DNA of 64,000 bases, from the NCBI RefSeq assembly GCF_040654195.1, contig NZ_JBFAHM010000004.1, positions 434,001-498,000 on the forward strand, written 5' to 3'. This DNA is from Hamadaea sp013361475. Its GTDB lineage: Bacteria; Actinomycetota; Actinomycetes; Mycobacteriales; Micromonosporaceae. Of the stretch, positions 24,386-32,046 are shown one piece after another (the stretch's first letter is position 1; each line of letters starts with the position of its first letter). The notes under the pieces were generated by a model that was given only the letters and a program-made list of their open reading frames with translations, ran no database searches and was not told the DNA's origin. Made by a program: the position numbers and the translations under genes.

Positions 24386-24428
24386 TGACAAGTCCCACCC
24401 GTTAGCGATTACATCTACTATCGATAGA
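24386..24428 (+). promoter_or_regulatory. Promoter and operator of the RraA operon, site D
   Basis: TTGACA (24386-24391) is followed after 19 bases by TACATC (24411-24416; an overlapping TTACAT gives 18), then by the perfect ten-base palindrome CTATCGATAG (24419-24428) and ACGAT. A repressor bound here would block transcription. The rest of 24238-24385 shows nothing recognisable. Confidence 0.6.
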
Positions 24429-24450
24429 CGATCGCACGGAGGGCTACACG

Positions 24451-25260
24451 ATGAACGCGAACGGCCACAGGGCAGCACCGGCAGCGGCGGAGCCGCAGAC
24501 CTACGAGGCGATGGCGGGACCGCTCGCCGAGACCTCGTTCACCCGCCCGACGGCCCAGATGGTGACGGCCCTCAGCGACGTCAGCGCGGCGACGGCCTGC
24601 GCGAAACTGCACCAGATGGGCGTCACCCGCACCTTCATCGACGGTCCGGTCCCGCTGCACCGCACCCCCGACGTCCACGTCGTCGGCGGCGCCGTCACGC
24701 TGCAGTTCCTGCCCCAGCGCGAAGACGTCTTCTCCGGCGCCGCTCAGGAAGACGCCGAACGCAAGACCGCCCTCTGGCGGGTGCTCGAGACCATCCGGCC
24801 CGGCGACGTTCTGGTCGTCTCGGCGCAGGCCAGTCACTTCACCGGCTGCCTCGGCGACATGCTCGTGCGCTACTTCAAGCTTCGCGGTGGTGCGGGCATC
24901 GTGGTGGACGGACGGGTACGCGACGCGCAGCGCATCCGGGCGCTCGGCGTACCGGTCTGGTGCACCGGCGTGACCCCGCATTACGCCTCGCAGACCGAGC
25001 TGTTCCCGTACGCGTTCAACGTGCCGGTCGGCGTCGGCGGCACCCTCGTGACGCCGGGCGACCTCATCGTGGCCGACGAGGACGGCGCGGTCGCGGTGCC
25101 TCAGCAGCGCGCGATCGCCATCGCCGAGGACGCGCTCGCCCACCAGGATCGGGAGGCCTTCGCCCGCCATCGGCTGGACGCGGGGGGCCGGCTGTCGGAC
25201 TACTACCCGCTGACCGGGCGCGGCCTGGACGAGTACCTCGCCAGCCGGTCAGCCGACTGA
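24451..25260 (+). CDS. RraA-like aldolase/decarboxylase family protein
   Basis: A 269-residue protein of the RraA/HMG aldolase fold. The diagnostic stretch is 'GIVVDGRVRDAQRI' (about residues 150-163) with the Arg-Asp pair, preceded by 'GCLGDMLVRYFKLRG' and followed by 'GDLIVADEDGAVAVP'. Enzymes of this fold cleave 4-hydroxy-2-oxo acids to pyruvate using a divalent metal. Here it is a good candidate to split 2-keto-3-deoxy-fuconate or a related acid. GGAGGG precedes the ATG. It is the first gene of a three-gene plus-strand operon under operator site D. Confidence 0.88.
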   Translation: MNANGHRAAPAAAEPQTYEAMAGPLAETSFTRPTAQMVTALSDVSAATACAKLHQMGVTRTFIDGPVPLHRTPDVHVVGGAVTLQFLPQREDVFSGAAQEDAERKTALWRVLETIRPGDVLVVSAQASHFTGCLGDMLVRYFKLRGGAGIVVDGRVRDAQRIRALGVPVWCTGVTPHYASQTELFPYAFNVPVGVGGTLVTPGDLIVADEDGAVAVPQQRAIAIAEDALAHQDREAFARHRLDAGGRLSDYYPLTGRGLDEYLASRSAD

Positions 25261-25283
25261 CCCCCGGCCAGCGGAGGAGCATG

Positions 25284-26297
25284 ATGACCCGCCGGCCCGT
25301 GACCGCCCTGGTCATGTCGACGTCCACCGCCCCAGACCTGTTCGACCCGCCCCGGCTCGACCGGCTCCACGCGTTGGCTCAGCTCGACCGTCCCGAGCCG
25401 CTGACCGAGGTCGTCTCCGCCGCGAACCGGGCGCGGCTGCGGGAGGTCGAAGTGATGATCACCGGCTGGGGCAGCCCGGTCCTCACCAGCGATGTTCTCG
25501 ACGCCGCGCCACGCCTGCGGGCGGTGCTGCACGCCGCCGGTTCGGTGAAGCACCACCTGACCGACGCCTCCTGCTGGGACCGCGGCATCCTGGTCACCTC
25601 CGCGGCCGACGCCAACGCGGTGCCGGTCGCGGAGTTCACCCTCGCCGCGATCCTGCACAGCGGTAAGCGCGTGAGCGCCTTCGTCGAGGCGTACCGCCGC
25701 CGGAGCAGCGACTCCACCTGGCGCGACGGCGTACCAGAGGCGTCGAACTACCGTCGCACGGTGGGCATCGTCGGCCTGTCGCGCATCGGCCGGCGGGTGG
25801 CTCGCCTGCTGCAGTCCTTCGACTTCACCGTCCTCGCCCACGACCCGTACGCCGATCCCGCCGACGCCGAGGCGCTCGGGACGGTCCTGCTGCCGCTGCC
25901 CGACCTGGTGCGCCGAAGCGACATCCTCACGCTGCACGCGCCGTCGCTACCGGAGACCCGTAACCTGCTCGACCGGGAGACCCTGGCCCTGCTGCCCGAC
26001 CACGCCACCGTGATCAACACCGCTCGCGGCAGCCTGATCGACACCGACGCGCTCACCGCCGAGTGCGTACGCGGGCGGCTCAACGCCGTCCTCGACGTCA
26101 CCGAACCCGAGCCGCTGCCGCTCGACTCACCGCTGTTCGGGCTGCCGAACGTGCAGCTCACCCCCCACATCGCCGGAGCGATGGGCGCGGAGGTCCACCG
26201 GCTCGCCGACGCAGCCCTCGACGAGCTCGATCGCTACGCTCGGGGACTGCCGCCGGCATGCCCGGTCCACCTGCGCGACCTCGCCCGCATGGCCTAG
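25284..26297 (+). CDS. D-2-hydroxyacid dehydrogenase family protein
   Basis: A 337-residue NAD-dependent dehydrogenase. The nucleotide site appears as 'VGIVGLSRIGRRVARLL' (about residues 155-171); catalytic Arg is in 'VINTARGSLID', Glu in 'LDVTEPEPLPLDSPLF' and His in 'QLTPHIAG'. The dinucleotide motif reads GLSRIG rather than GxGxxG. It would interconvert a 2-keto acid and a 2-hydroxy acid, perhaps lactate or a sugar-derived acid. GGAGG at 25273-25277 supports ATG 25284 slightly better than ATG 25281. It lies 23 bases after the RraA gene. Confidence 0.9.
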   Translation: MTRRPVTALVMSTSTAPDLFDPPRLDRLHALAQLDRPEPLTEVVSAANRARLREVEVMITGWGSPVLTSDVLDAAPRLRAVLHAAGSVKHHLTDASCWDRGILVTSAADANAVPVAEFTLAAILHSGKRVSAFVEAYRRRSSDSTWRDGVPEASNYRRTVGIVGLSRIGRRVARLLQSFDFTVLAHDPYADPADAEALGTVLLPLPDLVRRSDILTLHAPSLPETRNLLDRETLALLPDHATVINTARGSLIDTDALTAECVRGRLNAVLDVTEPEPLPLDSPLFGLPNVQLTPHIAGAMGAEVHRLADAALDELDRYARGLPPACPVHLRDLARMA

Positions 26298-26320
26298 TAC
26301 TAGACGTAAGGATTCCCGCG

Positions 26321-26977
26321 ATGACCGAGCTCTTCCGACCGGGCCAGCACATCGTGTTCATCGGCGACAGCATCACCGACTGCGGCCGCCGCGATCTCCG
26401 GCCGCCCTACGGCGACGGCTACCTAAGCCTCGTCCGCGCCTTCTCCATCGCCCGGCGTCCGGAGCTGGGGCTGCGGTGGACGAACCGGGGCGTCGCCGGC
26501 AACACCGTCCGTGACTTGGCCGACCGCTGGGAAGAGGACGTCGTCGCGCTGCGGCCGGACTGGCTGTCGGTGATGATCGGGATCAACGACATCTGGCGGT
26601 CCTTCACCGGGCACCCGGACGAGGCGGTGCCCGTCGACGAGTACGAGCAGACCCTGCGTGGCCTGCTGCGTCGTGCCGTTGACGTCACCGGCTGCCGGCT
26701 CGTCCTGGCCGACCCGTACCTCATCGAGTCCGACCGCGACGATCCGCAGCGCGCACAGACCATCCGGTACGGCGAGGTCGTCGCCGCCTTGGCGGCCGAG
26801 TTCGACGCGGTGCATGTGCGTACGCAAGCGGCCTTCGACCGGGTGCTGGAGACCTCCATCCCGAGCGACTGGTCGCGGGACCGCGTGCACCCGAGCCTGC
26901 CCGGGCATGCGGTGATCGCCGAGACGTTCCTCACCGCCCTCGGCATGTCGGCGTCGGACTTCGGACCGGCGGAATAG
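26321..26977 (+). CDS. SGNH/GDSL-family hydrolase (probable carbohydrate esterase)
   Basis: A 218-residue cytoplasmic esterase. All four SGNH blocks are visible: 'FIGDSITD' (Ser nucleophile, residue 16), 'NRGVAGNT' (Gly), 'GINDIW' (Asn) and 'DRVHPSLPGH' (Asp-x-x-His). Such enzymes often remove acetyl groups from sugars, which fits the end of a sugar-degrading operon. There is no signal peptide. The ATG at 26321 starts just before the first block, with AAGGA nine bases upstream, 23 bases after the dehydrogenase stop. Confidence 0.92.
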   Translation: MTELFRPGQHIVFIGDSITDCGRRDLRPPYGDGYLSLVRAFSIARRPELGLRWTNRGVAGNTVRDLADRWEEDVVALRPDWLSVMIGINDIWRSFTGHPDEAVPVDEYEQTLRGLLRRAVDVTGCRLVLADPYLIESDRDDPQRAQTIRYGEVVAALAAEFDAVHVRTQAAFDRVLETSIPSDWSRDRVHPSLPGHAVIAETFLTALGMSASDFGPAE

Positions 26978-26995
26978 CCGCTCTGGTCAGGGGCG

Positions 26996-27454
26996 TTGGT
27001 CGTACACGTGACGTTGACTGGAGAGTACGCGCCGAGCGCGAGCGGATGGGTTCGCGACCATGTCGAGCAGGTGATGCGGACCGGGACGACCGAGGGTGTC
27101 ACCATCCGAGGCCTGCCGACTGTGCTGATGACGTATCGCGGGGCGAAGACCGGCAAGGTCCGCAAGACGCCGGTCATGCGGGTCGAGCACGACGGGCAGT
27201 ACGCGGCCGTCGCGTCGCAGGGTGGCGCGCCGAAGAACCCCCAGTGGTACGCCAGCCTCGTCGCCGAGCCGATCATCGACCTGCAGGACGGCCGGCTCAC
27301 GCAGCAGTACCGGGCACGTGAGGTGTTCGGCGACGAGAAGGCGCTCTGGTGGGAACGGGCCGTCCAGGCGTACCCGCCCTATGCCGACTATCAGCTCAAG
27401 ACCAACCGGCAGATTCCCGTGTTCGTGCTGGACCCGGTCGACGCCGTGGGCTGA
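26996..27454 (+). CDS. Deazaflavin (F420)-dependent nitroreductase family protein
   Basis: A 152-residue split-beta-barrel protein of the Ddn/DUF385 family, which uses coenzyme F420 or binds related flavins for two-electron reductions. Marks are 'LMTYRGAKTGKVRKTPVMRVEHDG', 'SQGGAPKNPQWYASL' and the C-terminal 'PYADYQLKTNRQIPVFVLDP'. The TTG at 26996 and the GTG at 27008 are both possible starts; neither has a strong site. It follows the SGNH gene by 18 bases, but the function is unrelated, so it may be only accidentally co-transcribed. Confidence 0.88.
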   Translation: MVVHVTLTGEYAPSASGWVRDHVEQVMRTGTTEGVTIRGLPTVLMTYRGAKTGKVRKTPVMRVEHDGQYAAVASQGGAPKNPQWYASLVAEPIIDLQDGRLTQQYRAREVFGDEKALWWERAVQAYPPYADYQLKTNRQIPVFVLDPVDAVG

Positions 27455-27460
27455 CGCCGG

Positions 27461-27970
27461 TCAGCTTCCTTTCTCCCAGACCGGGACCGAGGGCAGCCCT
27501 CGTTCCGCCCTCGCCCGGTCGGTGAGTTCCTGGATCAGGGCGGTCTTGTGCCGCGAGTAGTCGGGCAGCCCGGCGATCTCCCGCTTGAGCCGGGCGTACC
27601 GCTGCGCGTCGGCCGGATGCCGGCGGAGGTGGTCACGCAGGAGGCGCTGGTTGCGCGTCGGCCAGCTCTCCAGCGTCACGACGTGCAGGATGTGCGTACG
27701 CCGCCCGTCGCTTTCCCGCACGTAGAGCAGGCGATCTGTCATGCCGTTGAAGTGACGCCGATACCCGAGACGCCCGATCGTGTCATCGTCCACAGTGTCC
27801 AGCGACGCCACCGCGGCCATCAGATCGATCACCGGTTTGGCGGCCAGACCGGCAACGGCGGTCGAGCCGATGTGTTCCACCTCGACGATCACGTCAGGCA
27901 ACGCCGCCCGGAGTTCGGTCATCGCCTCCTCCGCCTTGACCGGCCACGCCGGATCGTAGTCAGCGATCAC
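27461..27970 (-). CDS. GrpB/UPF0157 nucleotidyltransferase-fold protein
   Basis: A 169-residue protein of the GrpB family (nucleotidyltransferase fold). Marks are 'YDPAWPVKAEEAM', 'EHIGSTAVAGLAAKPVIDLMAAV' (residues about 33-55, with the conserved GST and Asp) and 'RTHILHVV', followed by 'LRDHLRRHPADAQRYARLK'. The biological role of this family is unsettled; some are fused to dephospho-CoA kinase. It begins with GTG at 27970 and is convergent with the nitroreductase gene, six bases away. Confidence 0.92.
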   Translation of the reverse strand: MIADYDPAWPVKAEEAMTELRAALPDVIVEVEHIGSTAVAGLAAKPVIDLMAAVASLDTVDDDTIGRLGYRRHFNGMTDRLLYVRESDGRRTHILHVVTLESWPTRNQRLLRDHLRRHPADAQRYARLKREIAGLPDYSRHKTALIQELTDRARAERGLPSVPVWEKGS

Positions 27971-28062
27971 GGCCTTACCGTACAGCGGACTGGTTGCGGG
28001 CCTGGGCGATCCGGCTGGCGGGGCTGCGGCACACTAGGCGTTCGACGTGACAGGAGTACGCC

Positions 28063-29115
28063 GTGACCTTGACCGCGACCGCCCGCCGGTTCGTGACCCG
28101 TTTCGCTGTGGTGTTCGCGCTGGCCGCGATGATGTTGAGCGCCGATCCGGCGACCTCGGGCGCCTGCGCCTGCGGGGCGTTCGTCGCCAACGACAAGCTC
28201 TCCCCGCAGCGGGAGACCGCGCTGGTCGAGCTGGCCGGTCGCACCGAGGCGGTCACGGTGTCGGTCCTGACGCGCTCGGAGGTCCATCAGGCGGCGTTCC
28301 TGATGCCAGTGCCCAGCCGGGCCCGGTTCGAGATCGCCGACGCGAAGATCTTCACCGAACTCGATCAGATCAGCCGGCCGGAGGTCAAGGTGCGCCGGGT
28401 GGTCGTCAGCGGTGACGGCGCGGGCGCACCCGGCCAGTCGGCGGACGGCGCCACCGTCGTCGACCACGTCGAGGTCGGCCCCTACGACGTGGCCCAGCTC
28501 AGCGGCACCGACGCCACTGCGGTGTCGAGATGGCTGACCGACAACGGTTTCACCCTGCCCACCGCGCTCGGCGACGCGCTGAAGCCCTACCTCGCCGAGG
28601 GTTGGCTCGTCGTCGCGGTACGCCTCGCGCCGACGTCCGGCAGCCTCTCCGACGGACTGCCGCCGATGCGGGTGGAGTTCGAGACGGACACCCCGGTCTA
28701 TCCGATGCGGCTGTCGGCGACCGCCGAACGTCGGCAGCCGTTGCGGCTGTATGTGCTGGCGGATCACCGCATGGACATCAGCAACCCGGCGCCCAAGGGC
28801 AGCGCCCCCGACCTGACGTTCGCCGGTGAGGTGAAGCCGGATACGGCGACCCCGACGTTGTCCGCGCTGTTGACCGGCCCGCGCTTCCTGACCCGCTACG
28901 ACGGGGAGTTCAGCCCGTCGCAGATCACCGACGACATCCGGCTCCGCCAGGCGTCCTCCGACGAGCACTACCGCGCCGTCGTGACCGTCACGAAGTACGT
29001 CCAGTCCCCCTGGCCGATGCCCGCCGTACCGTTGATCATTCTGGCGCTGGTGGTCGTGGGGGCGCTGGTGGTTGCGGTGACGATGCTGGTACGCCGCCGG
29101 GCGGCGCGGGTCTGA
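28063..29115 (+). CDS. DUF2330 membrane-anchored surface protein
   Basis: A 350-residue protein with an N-terminal signal ('FALAAMMLSADPATSGA') and a C-terminal membrane helix (residues about 318-340) followed by a basic stop-transfer tail. The mature start 'CACGAFVAND' and the body match DUF2330, a family of extracellular proteins of unknown function. The paired Cys (CAC) near the cleavage site might be a lipid or disulfide site. A CAGGAG site supports the GTG start. The 3' end overlaps the convergent membrane protein gene by 80 bases. Confidence 0.85.
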   Translation: MTLTATARRFVTRFAVVFALAAMMLSADPATSGACACGAFVANDKLSPQRETALVELAGRTEAVTVSVLTRSEVHQAAFLMPVPSRARFEIADAKIFTELDQISRPEVKVRRVVVSGDGAGAPGQSADGATVVDHVEVGPYDVAQLSGTDATAVSRWLTDNGFTLPTALGDALKPYLAEGWLVVAVRLAPTSGSLSDGLPPMRVEFETDTPVYPMRLSATAERRQPLRLYVLADHRMDISNPAPKGSAPDLTFAGEVKPDTATPTLSALLTGPRFLTRYDGEFSPSQITDDIRLRQASSDEHYRAVVTVTKYVQSPWPMPAVPLIILALVVVGALVVAVTMLVRRRAARV

Positions 29116-29983
29116 CGACAGCCACCTGCGACGGTTCCCGGAATCGCCACTCGGCGGCGAGATACGTGCGTACGCGTGGGTTCGACACGAGCCACGCCTC
29201 GCCGACGAGCAGGACGATCGGGAACAAGGCGATGCACATCGCGACCGGGGCGCGCTCGCCGGAGTCCGACGTGTCCGATGCGGTCGCGATCGCCCCGGCC
29301 AGTGCCACGACGATGAACGCGACCCGTAGCCAGGTCAGGGACAGCAGGAATGCCCGGCCCCAGCGCCTCGTGACCGGCAGCGACGCCGCTGCGGCCAGTG
29401 AACCCAGGTCGGCGAGGAGGAACGGCACCCCGGTGATGGCGAGCGTCACGAGGAAGTCGGCTCCGGACAACCCTGACAAGCCCTGGGCGATCGCGCGTTG
29501 GACCACGACTGTGAAGAAGCCGCTCGTGCACAGCAAGAACACTTCCAGCACGATGATCACCCAGATCTGCGGCGGTATGCCCGGCGCGGCTACCGTCTGC
29601 TGCTCCTGCATGACCTCGATACGCGATAGCGGACCGGGCTGCGGCATTCTCGCGAGGATGGAGATCCACCATCCGGCGAACACCAGCAGCATCGCGTACC
29701 GGCCCGTCGCCAACAGGATGAACGACGTCACGAGGAACGCGTAGAGCACCGAGACGACCACCACCGGCCGTGCCTTGGACCACTGGGCGAGGAGCAGACC
29801 GGCCGATACGCCCAGTGGCAGCAGTTGGGTCAGCACCAGACAGCCGGCGAGCCAGGGGTCGTCATCATCCTGGAAGCCGGAGGCGGCACCGGCGACGACC
29901 ACCAGCGCCAGCGAGATGAGCAGCTGGACGATGGCGAAGACGTCGGCGTCGGGGAATCGCCGAGGCACGGCAAGGTCTGACAT
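29036..29983 (-). CDS. Multi-pass membrane protein of unknown function
   Basis: A 315-residue protein with seven or eight hydrophobic segments, beginning around residue 17 ('FAIVQLLISLALVVVAGA'), and a Pro-rich cytoplasmic tail ('PQPPAPPRPPAP'). No transporter or enzyme motif is seen. The ATG at 29983 is chosen because the first helix starts soon after; the frame is open further upstream but without membrane or domain features. Its last 80 bases run antisense to the end of the DUF2330 gene. Confidence 0.72.
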   Translation of the reverse strand: MSDLAVPRRFPDADVFAIVQLLISLALVVVAGAASGFQDDDDPWLAGCLVLTQLLPLGVSAGLLLAQWSKARPVVVVSVLYAFLVTSFILLATGRYAMLLVFAGWWISILARMPQPGPLSRIEVMQEQQTVAAPGIPPQIWVIIVLEVFLLCTSGFFTVVVQRAIAQGLSGLSGADFLVTLAITGVPFLLADLGSLAAAASLPVTRRWGRAFLLSLTWLRVAFIVVALAGAIATASDTSDSGERAPVAMCIALFPIVLLVGEAWLVSNPRVRTYLAAEWRFREPSQVAVVRPAPPGGVPASSPQPPAPPRPPAPE

Positions 29984-30120
29984 GATCCGCAGATTGCCAG
30001 TGCGACAAGGGGTTCGGCATCGTCTGGCCGAGGTTTCCGGACAACTGCCTGACAACTCCCAGCCGCCTTCGCCGGTAAATCGTTTGTGTCGCCGCGATGC
30101 GGTGCCGCAGGGTGTCGCGC

Positions 30121-30879
30121 ATGACCAACGGGGTTGTGCGTACGTTCGATCAGGTCGCTCCGGTGTACGACAGCGTCCTGCCGTTCTTCGAGACGGCGGC
30201 GCGCGGCTTCGCCGGCGTGGTCGAGCCGCAGGCCGGCGCCCGGGTGCTCGATCTCGGTTGCGGCACCGGCGCAGCGACCGCCGAGCTGCTGGCGCGTGGC
30301 TGTGACGTCGTGGCCGTCGACGCGTCAACCGCGATGGTCGAACGCCTGCGCGCCACGTATCCGACTGTTGACGCGCACGTGATGGACGCGGCGGCGCTGG
30401 ACCTCCCCGATGCCGCCTTCGACGTCGTAGTGGCTACGTTCGTGCTGCACCTCCTCGACGATCCCGCCGCCGCGGCCCGTGAAGCGCGACGCGTCCTGCG
30501 CCCGGGTGGCCAGTTCGCCTTCGCTATGCCGGGTCCGCACGTAGATCCGTCGATCCCGCTGGACGAGACGATCCGCCTGTTCGCCGAGTACACCAAGTAC
30601 CTGCCACCGGGTGGCTCGATGGGCGCGCCCTTCGACGAGCCGGCCGTCCTCGCCGAGGCCGGATTCACCGAGGTCCAGGAACGTCACTACACCTTCGAGG
30701 TGGCGGTGCCGGACGGAAACGCGTTCTGGCAGTTCACGTTGACGCACGGCACGAGGAAGTTCGTCGACGACCTTCCAGCGGAACGGCGCAGCCAGTTCGA
30801 GGACGAGATCCGGGCGCTCTCGGCGTTCACGATGACGCGGACGGTCTGGGTCTACTCCGGACTGGCGCCGGGCATCTGA
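30121..30879 (+). CDS. Class I SAM-dependent methyltransferase
   Basis: A 252-residue methyltransferase of the UbiE/Methyltransf_11 type. The SAM site is 'VLDLGCGTGAAT' (about residues 43-54), the acidic loop 'VVAVDASTAMV' follows, then 'DVVVATFVLHLLDDP' (motif IV) and 'ARRVLRPGGQFAF'. The substrate is unknown; a small molecule is usual for this group. The ATG at 30121 places the family's 'FDQVAPVYD' opening at the N-terminus. It is convergent with, and directly abuts, the next gene. Confidence 0.92.
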   Translation: MTNGVVRTFDQVAPVYDSVLPFFETAARGFAGVVEPQAGARVLDLGCGTGAATAELLARGCDVVAVDASTAMVERLRATYPTVDAHVMDAAALDLPDAAFDVVVATFVLHLLDDPAAAAREARRVLRPGGQFAFAMPGPHVDPSIPLDETIRLFAEYTKYLPPGGSMGAPFDEPAVLAEAGFTEVQERHYTFEVAVPDGNAFWQFTLTHGTRKFVDDLPAERRSQFEDEIRALSAFTMTRTVWVYSGLAPGI

Positions 30880-31422
30880 TCACCGCTTCAGTCCAGACAC
30901 GAACCATCGCAGTCGTCGCAATCCGAAGAACGTCGACCAGTACAGCTCGTTGAAACCGAAGGTCACCCACAGGACGGGATTCAGCAGGCCCCACACCGGC
31001 ATCGGCTTCCGGAAGACGTCCATATACGCGTCCTGCTCCGCGACCGACGCGATCTTGCGTGGCGGAGCGTAGCCGAAGGTCTCCACCTGGTCCCACGGCA
31101 GCACAGCACGCCACCGGCGATGCGTGTCCACGAAGTACGCTCCGCCGCGCCGCAGAGACCCCCACGGCATGGCGTTCTTCCGGGCGCCGTTGCAGCACAA
31201 CAGAATCCCGGCCTGGTCGGTGATCCGCCTGATGTCCTTGAGGCATTCGTACAGATCGCGGCCGGTCGCCTCGTACCGCTCCCCCAGCGGATCGATCACC
31301 GACAGCTGACACCCGTCGACGTCGCCACATTCGTCCACGCTGAGGCTGTACTCGACGCGCCAGACTGCCGACGCCCCGTCGGCGGTCCGCACGTGGATGA
31401 TCTCCTCCTGGACCTCGCTCAT
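30880..31422 (-). CDS. Hypothetical protein, 180 aa
   Basis: A soluble, aromatic-rich protein with no recognised family. It contains 'LLCCNGARKNAMPWGSLRRGG' with a Cys pair and a Trp-rich end ('WGLLNPVLWVTFGFNELYWSTFFGLRRL'), which may touch the membrane. Its ATG overlaps the stop of the upstream HAD hydrolase gene by four bases (ATGA), so the two are translated together. No function can be given beyond this association. Confidence 0.7.
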   Translation of the reverse strand: MSEVQEEIIHVRTADGASAVWRVEYSLSVDECGDVDGCQLSVIDPLGERYEATGRDLYECLKDIRRITDQAGILLCCNGARKNAMPWGSLRRGGAYFVDTHRRWRAVLPWDQVETFGYAPPRKIASVAEQDAYMDVFRKPMPVWGLLNPVLWVTFGFNELYWSTFFGLRRLRWFVSGLKR

Positions 31423-32015
31423 CGCTGAAGCTCCATCGCCAACTCCGCCCGCACCTGGTCGCTGTCGCGGAACAGGATGGTCGTCATGCCGAGCTGCGCG
31501 GCCGGTGCCAGCGCCCACTCCTTGTCGTCGACGAAGATCACCTGCTCGGCCTCGACCTGCGCGGTCTGGAGCAGGTGCTCGTAGATCCGGCGGTCCGGTT
31601 TGCGTACGCCGACCTCGTGGGAGAACACACCACCCTTGAACAGTCGCAGGAACCGATAGCGGCGTTCGACCGCCTCGACGCGGTCGGCCACGTTGTCCGA
31701 CAGGTAGTAGACGTCGTGCCGCGTGGCGAGGTCTTGGATCAGGTCACGGGTCCCCTCGTGGATGCGGTATCCGTCGATCCACAGTCGGGCAAGGTCGTCC
31801 TCGGACACCGTCAGCTTCAGCGTCTCCCGGAAGGCGCGCCAGAATTCGGCCCGGGTCAGCTTGCCTTCCCGGTAGCTGCTGCCGAGCGCGCCGTGCAACA
31901 GCTCCCCGGCGTCGGCCGCGTCGACGCCGTACGCCGATGCCACGTGGTGGATGAATTCGGTCGTGCCGTCGCTGAACAGCACCCCGCCGAGGTCGAACGC
32001 CAGCACGCGCGCCAT
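31419..32015 (-). CDS. HAD-superfamily (HAD-IA) hydrolase
   Basis: A 198-residue phosphatase-type hydrolase. Motif I is 'AFDLGGVLF' (nucleophile Asp8; the usual second Asp of DxD is Gly, as in haloacid-dehalogenase-like epoxide hydrolase relatives), motif II 'YLSDN', motif III 'VRKPDRRIY' (Lys) and motif IV 'IFVDDKEW'. A helical cap lies between motifs I and II. The missing second Asp suggests it may not be a regular phosphatase. It is first in a two-gene operon with the hypothetical protein. Confidence 0.9.
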   Translation of the reverse strand: MARVLAFDLGGVLFSDGTTEFIHHVASAYGVDAADAGELLHGALGSSYREGKLTRAEFWRAFRETLKLTVSEDDLARLWIDGYRIHEGTRDLIQDLATRHDVYYLSDNVADRVEAVERRYRFLRLFKGGVFSHEVGVRKPDRRIYEHLLQTAQVEAEQVIFVDDKEWALAPAAQLGMTTILFRDSDQVRAELAMELQR

Positions 32016-32046
32016 GTTGGGAAATGTACGCCGTCCGACGCCGGGG

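Noticed and set aside
30226..30270. The methyltransferase as part of a biosynthetic cluster with the micro-peptide gene 4 kb away
   Set aside because: Five unrelated genes on both strands lie between, with no shared operon or motif.
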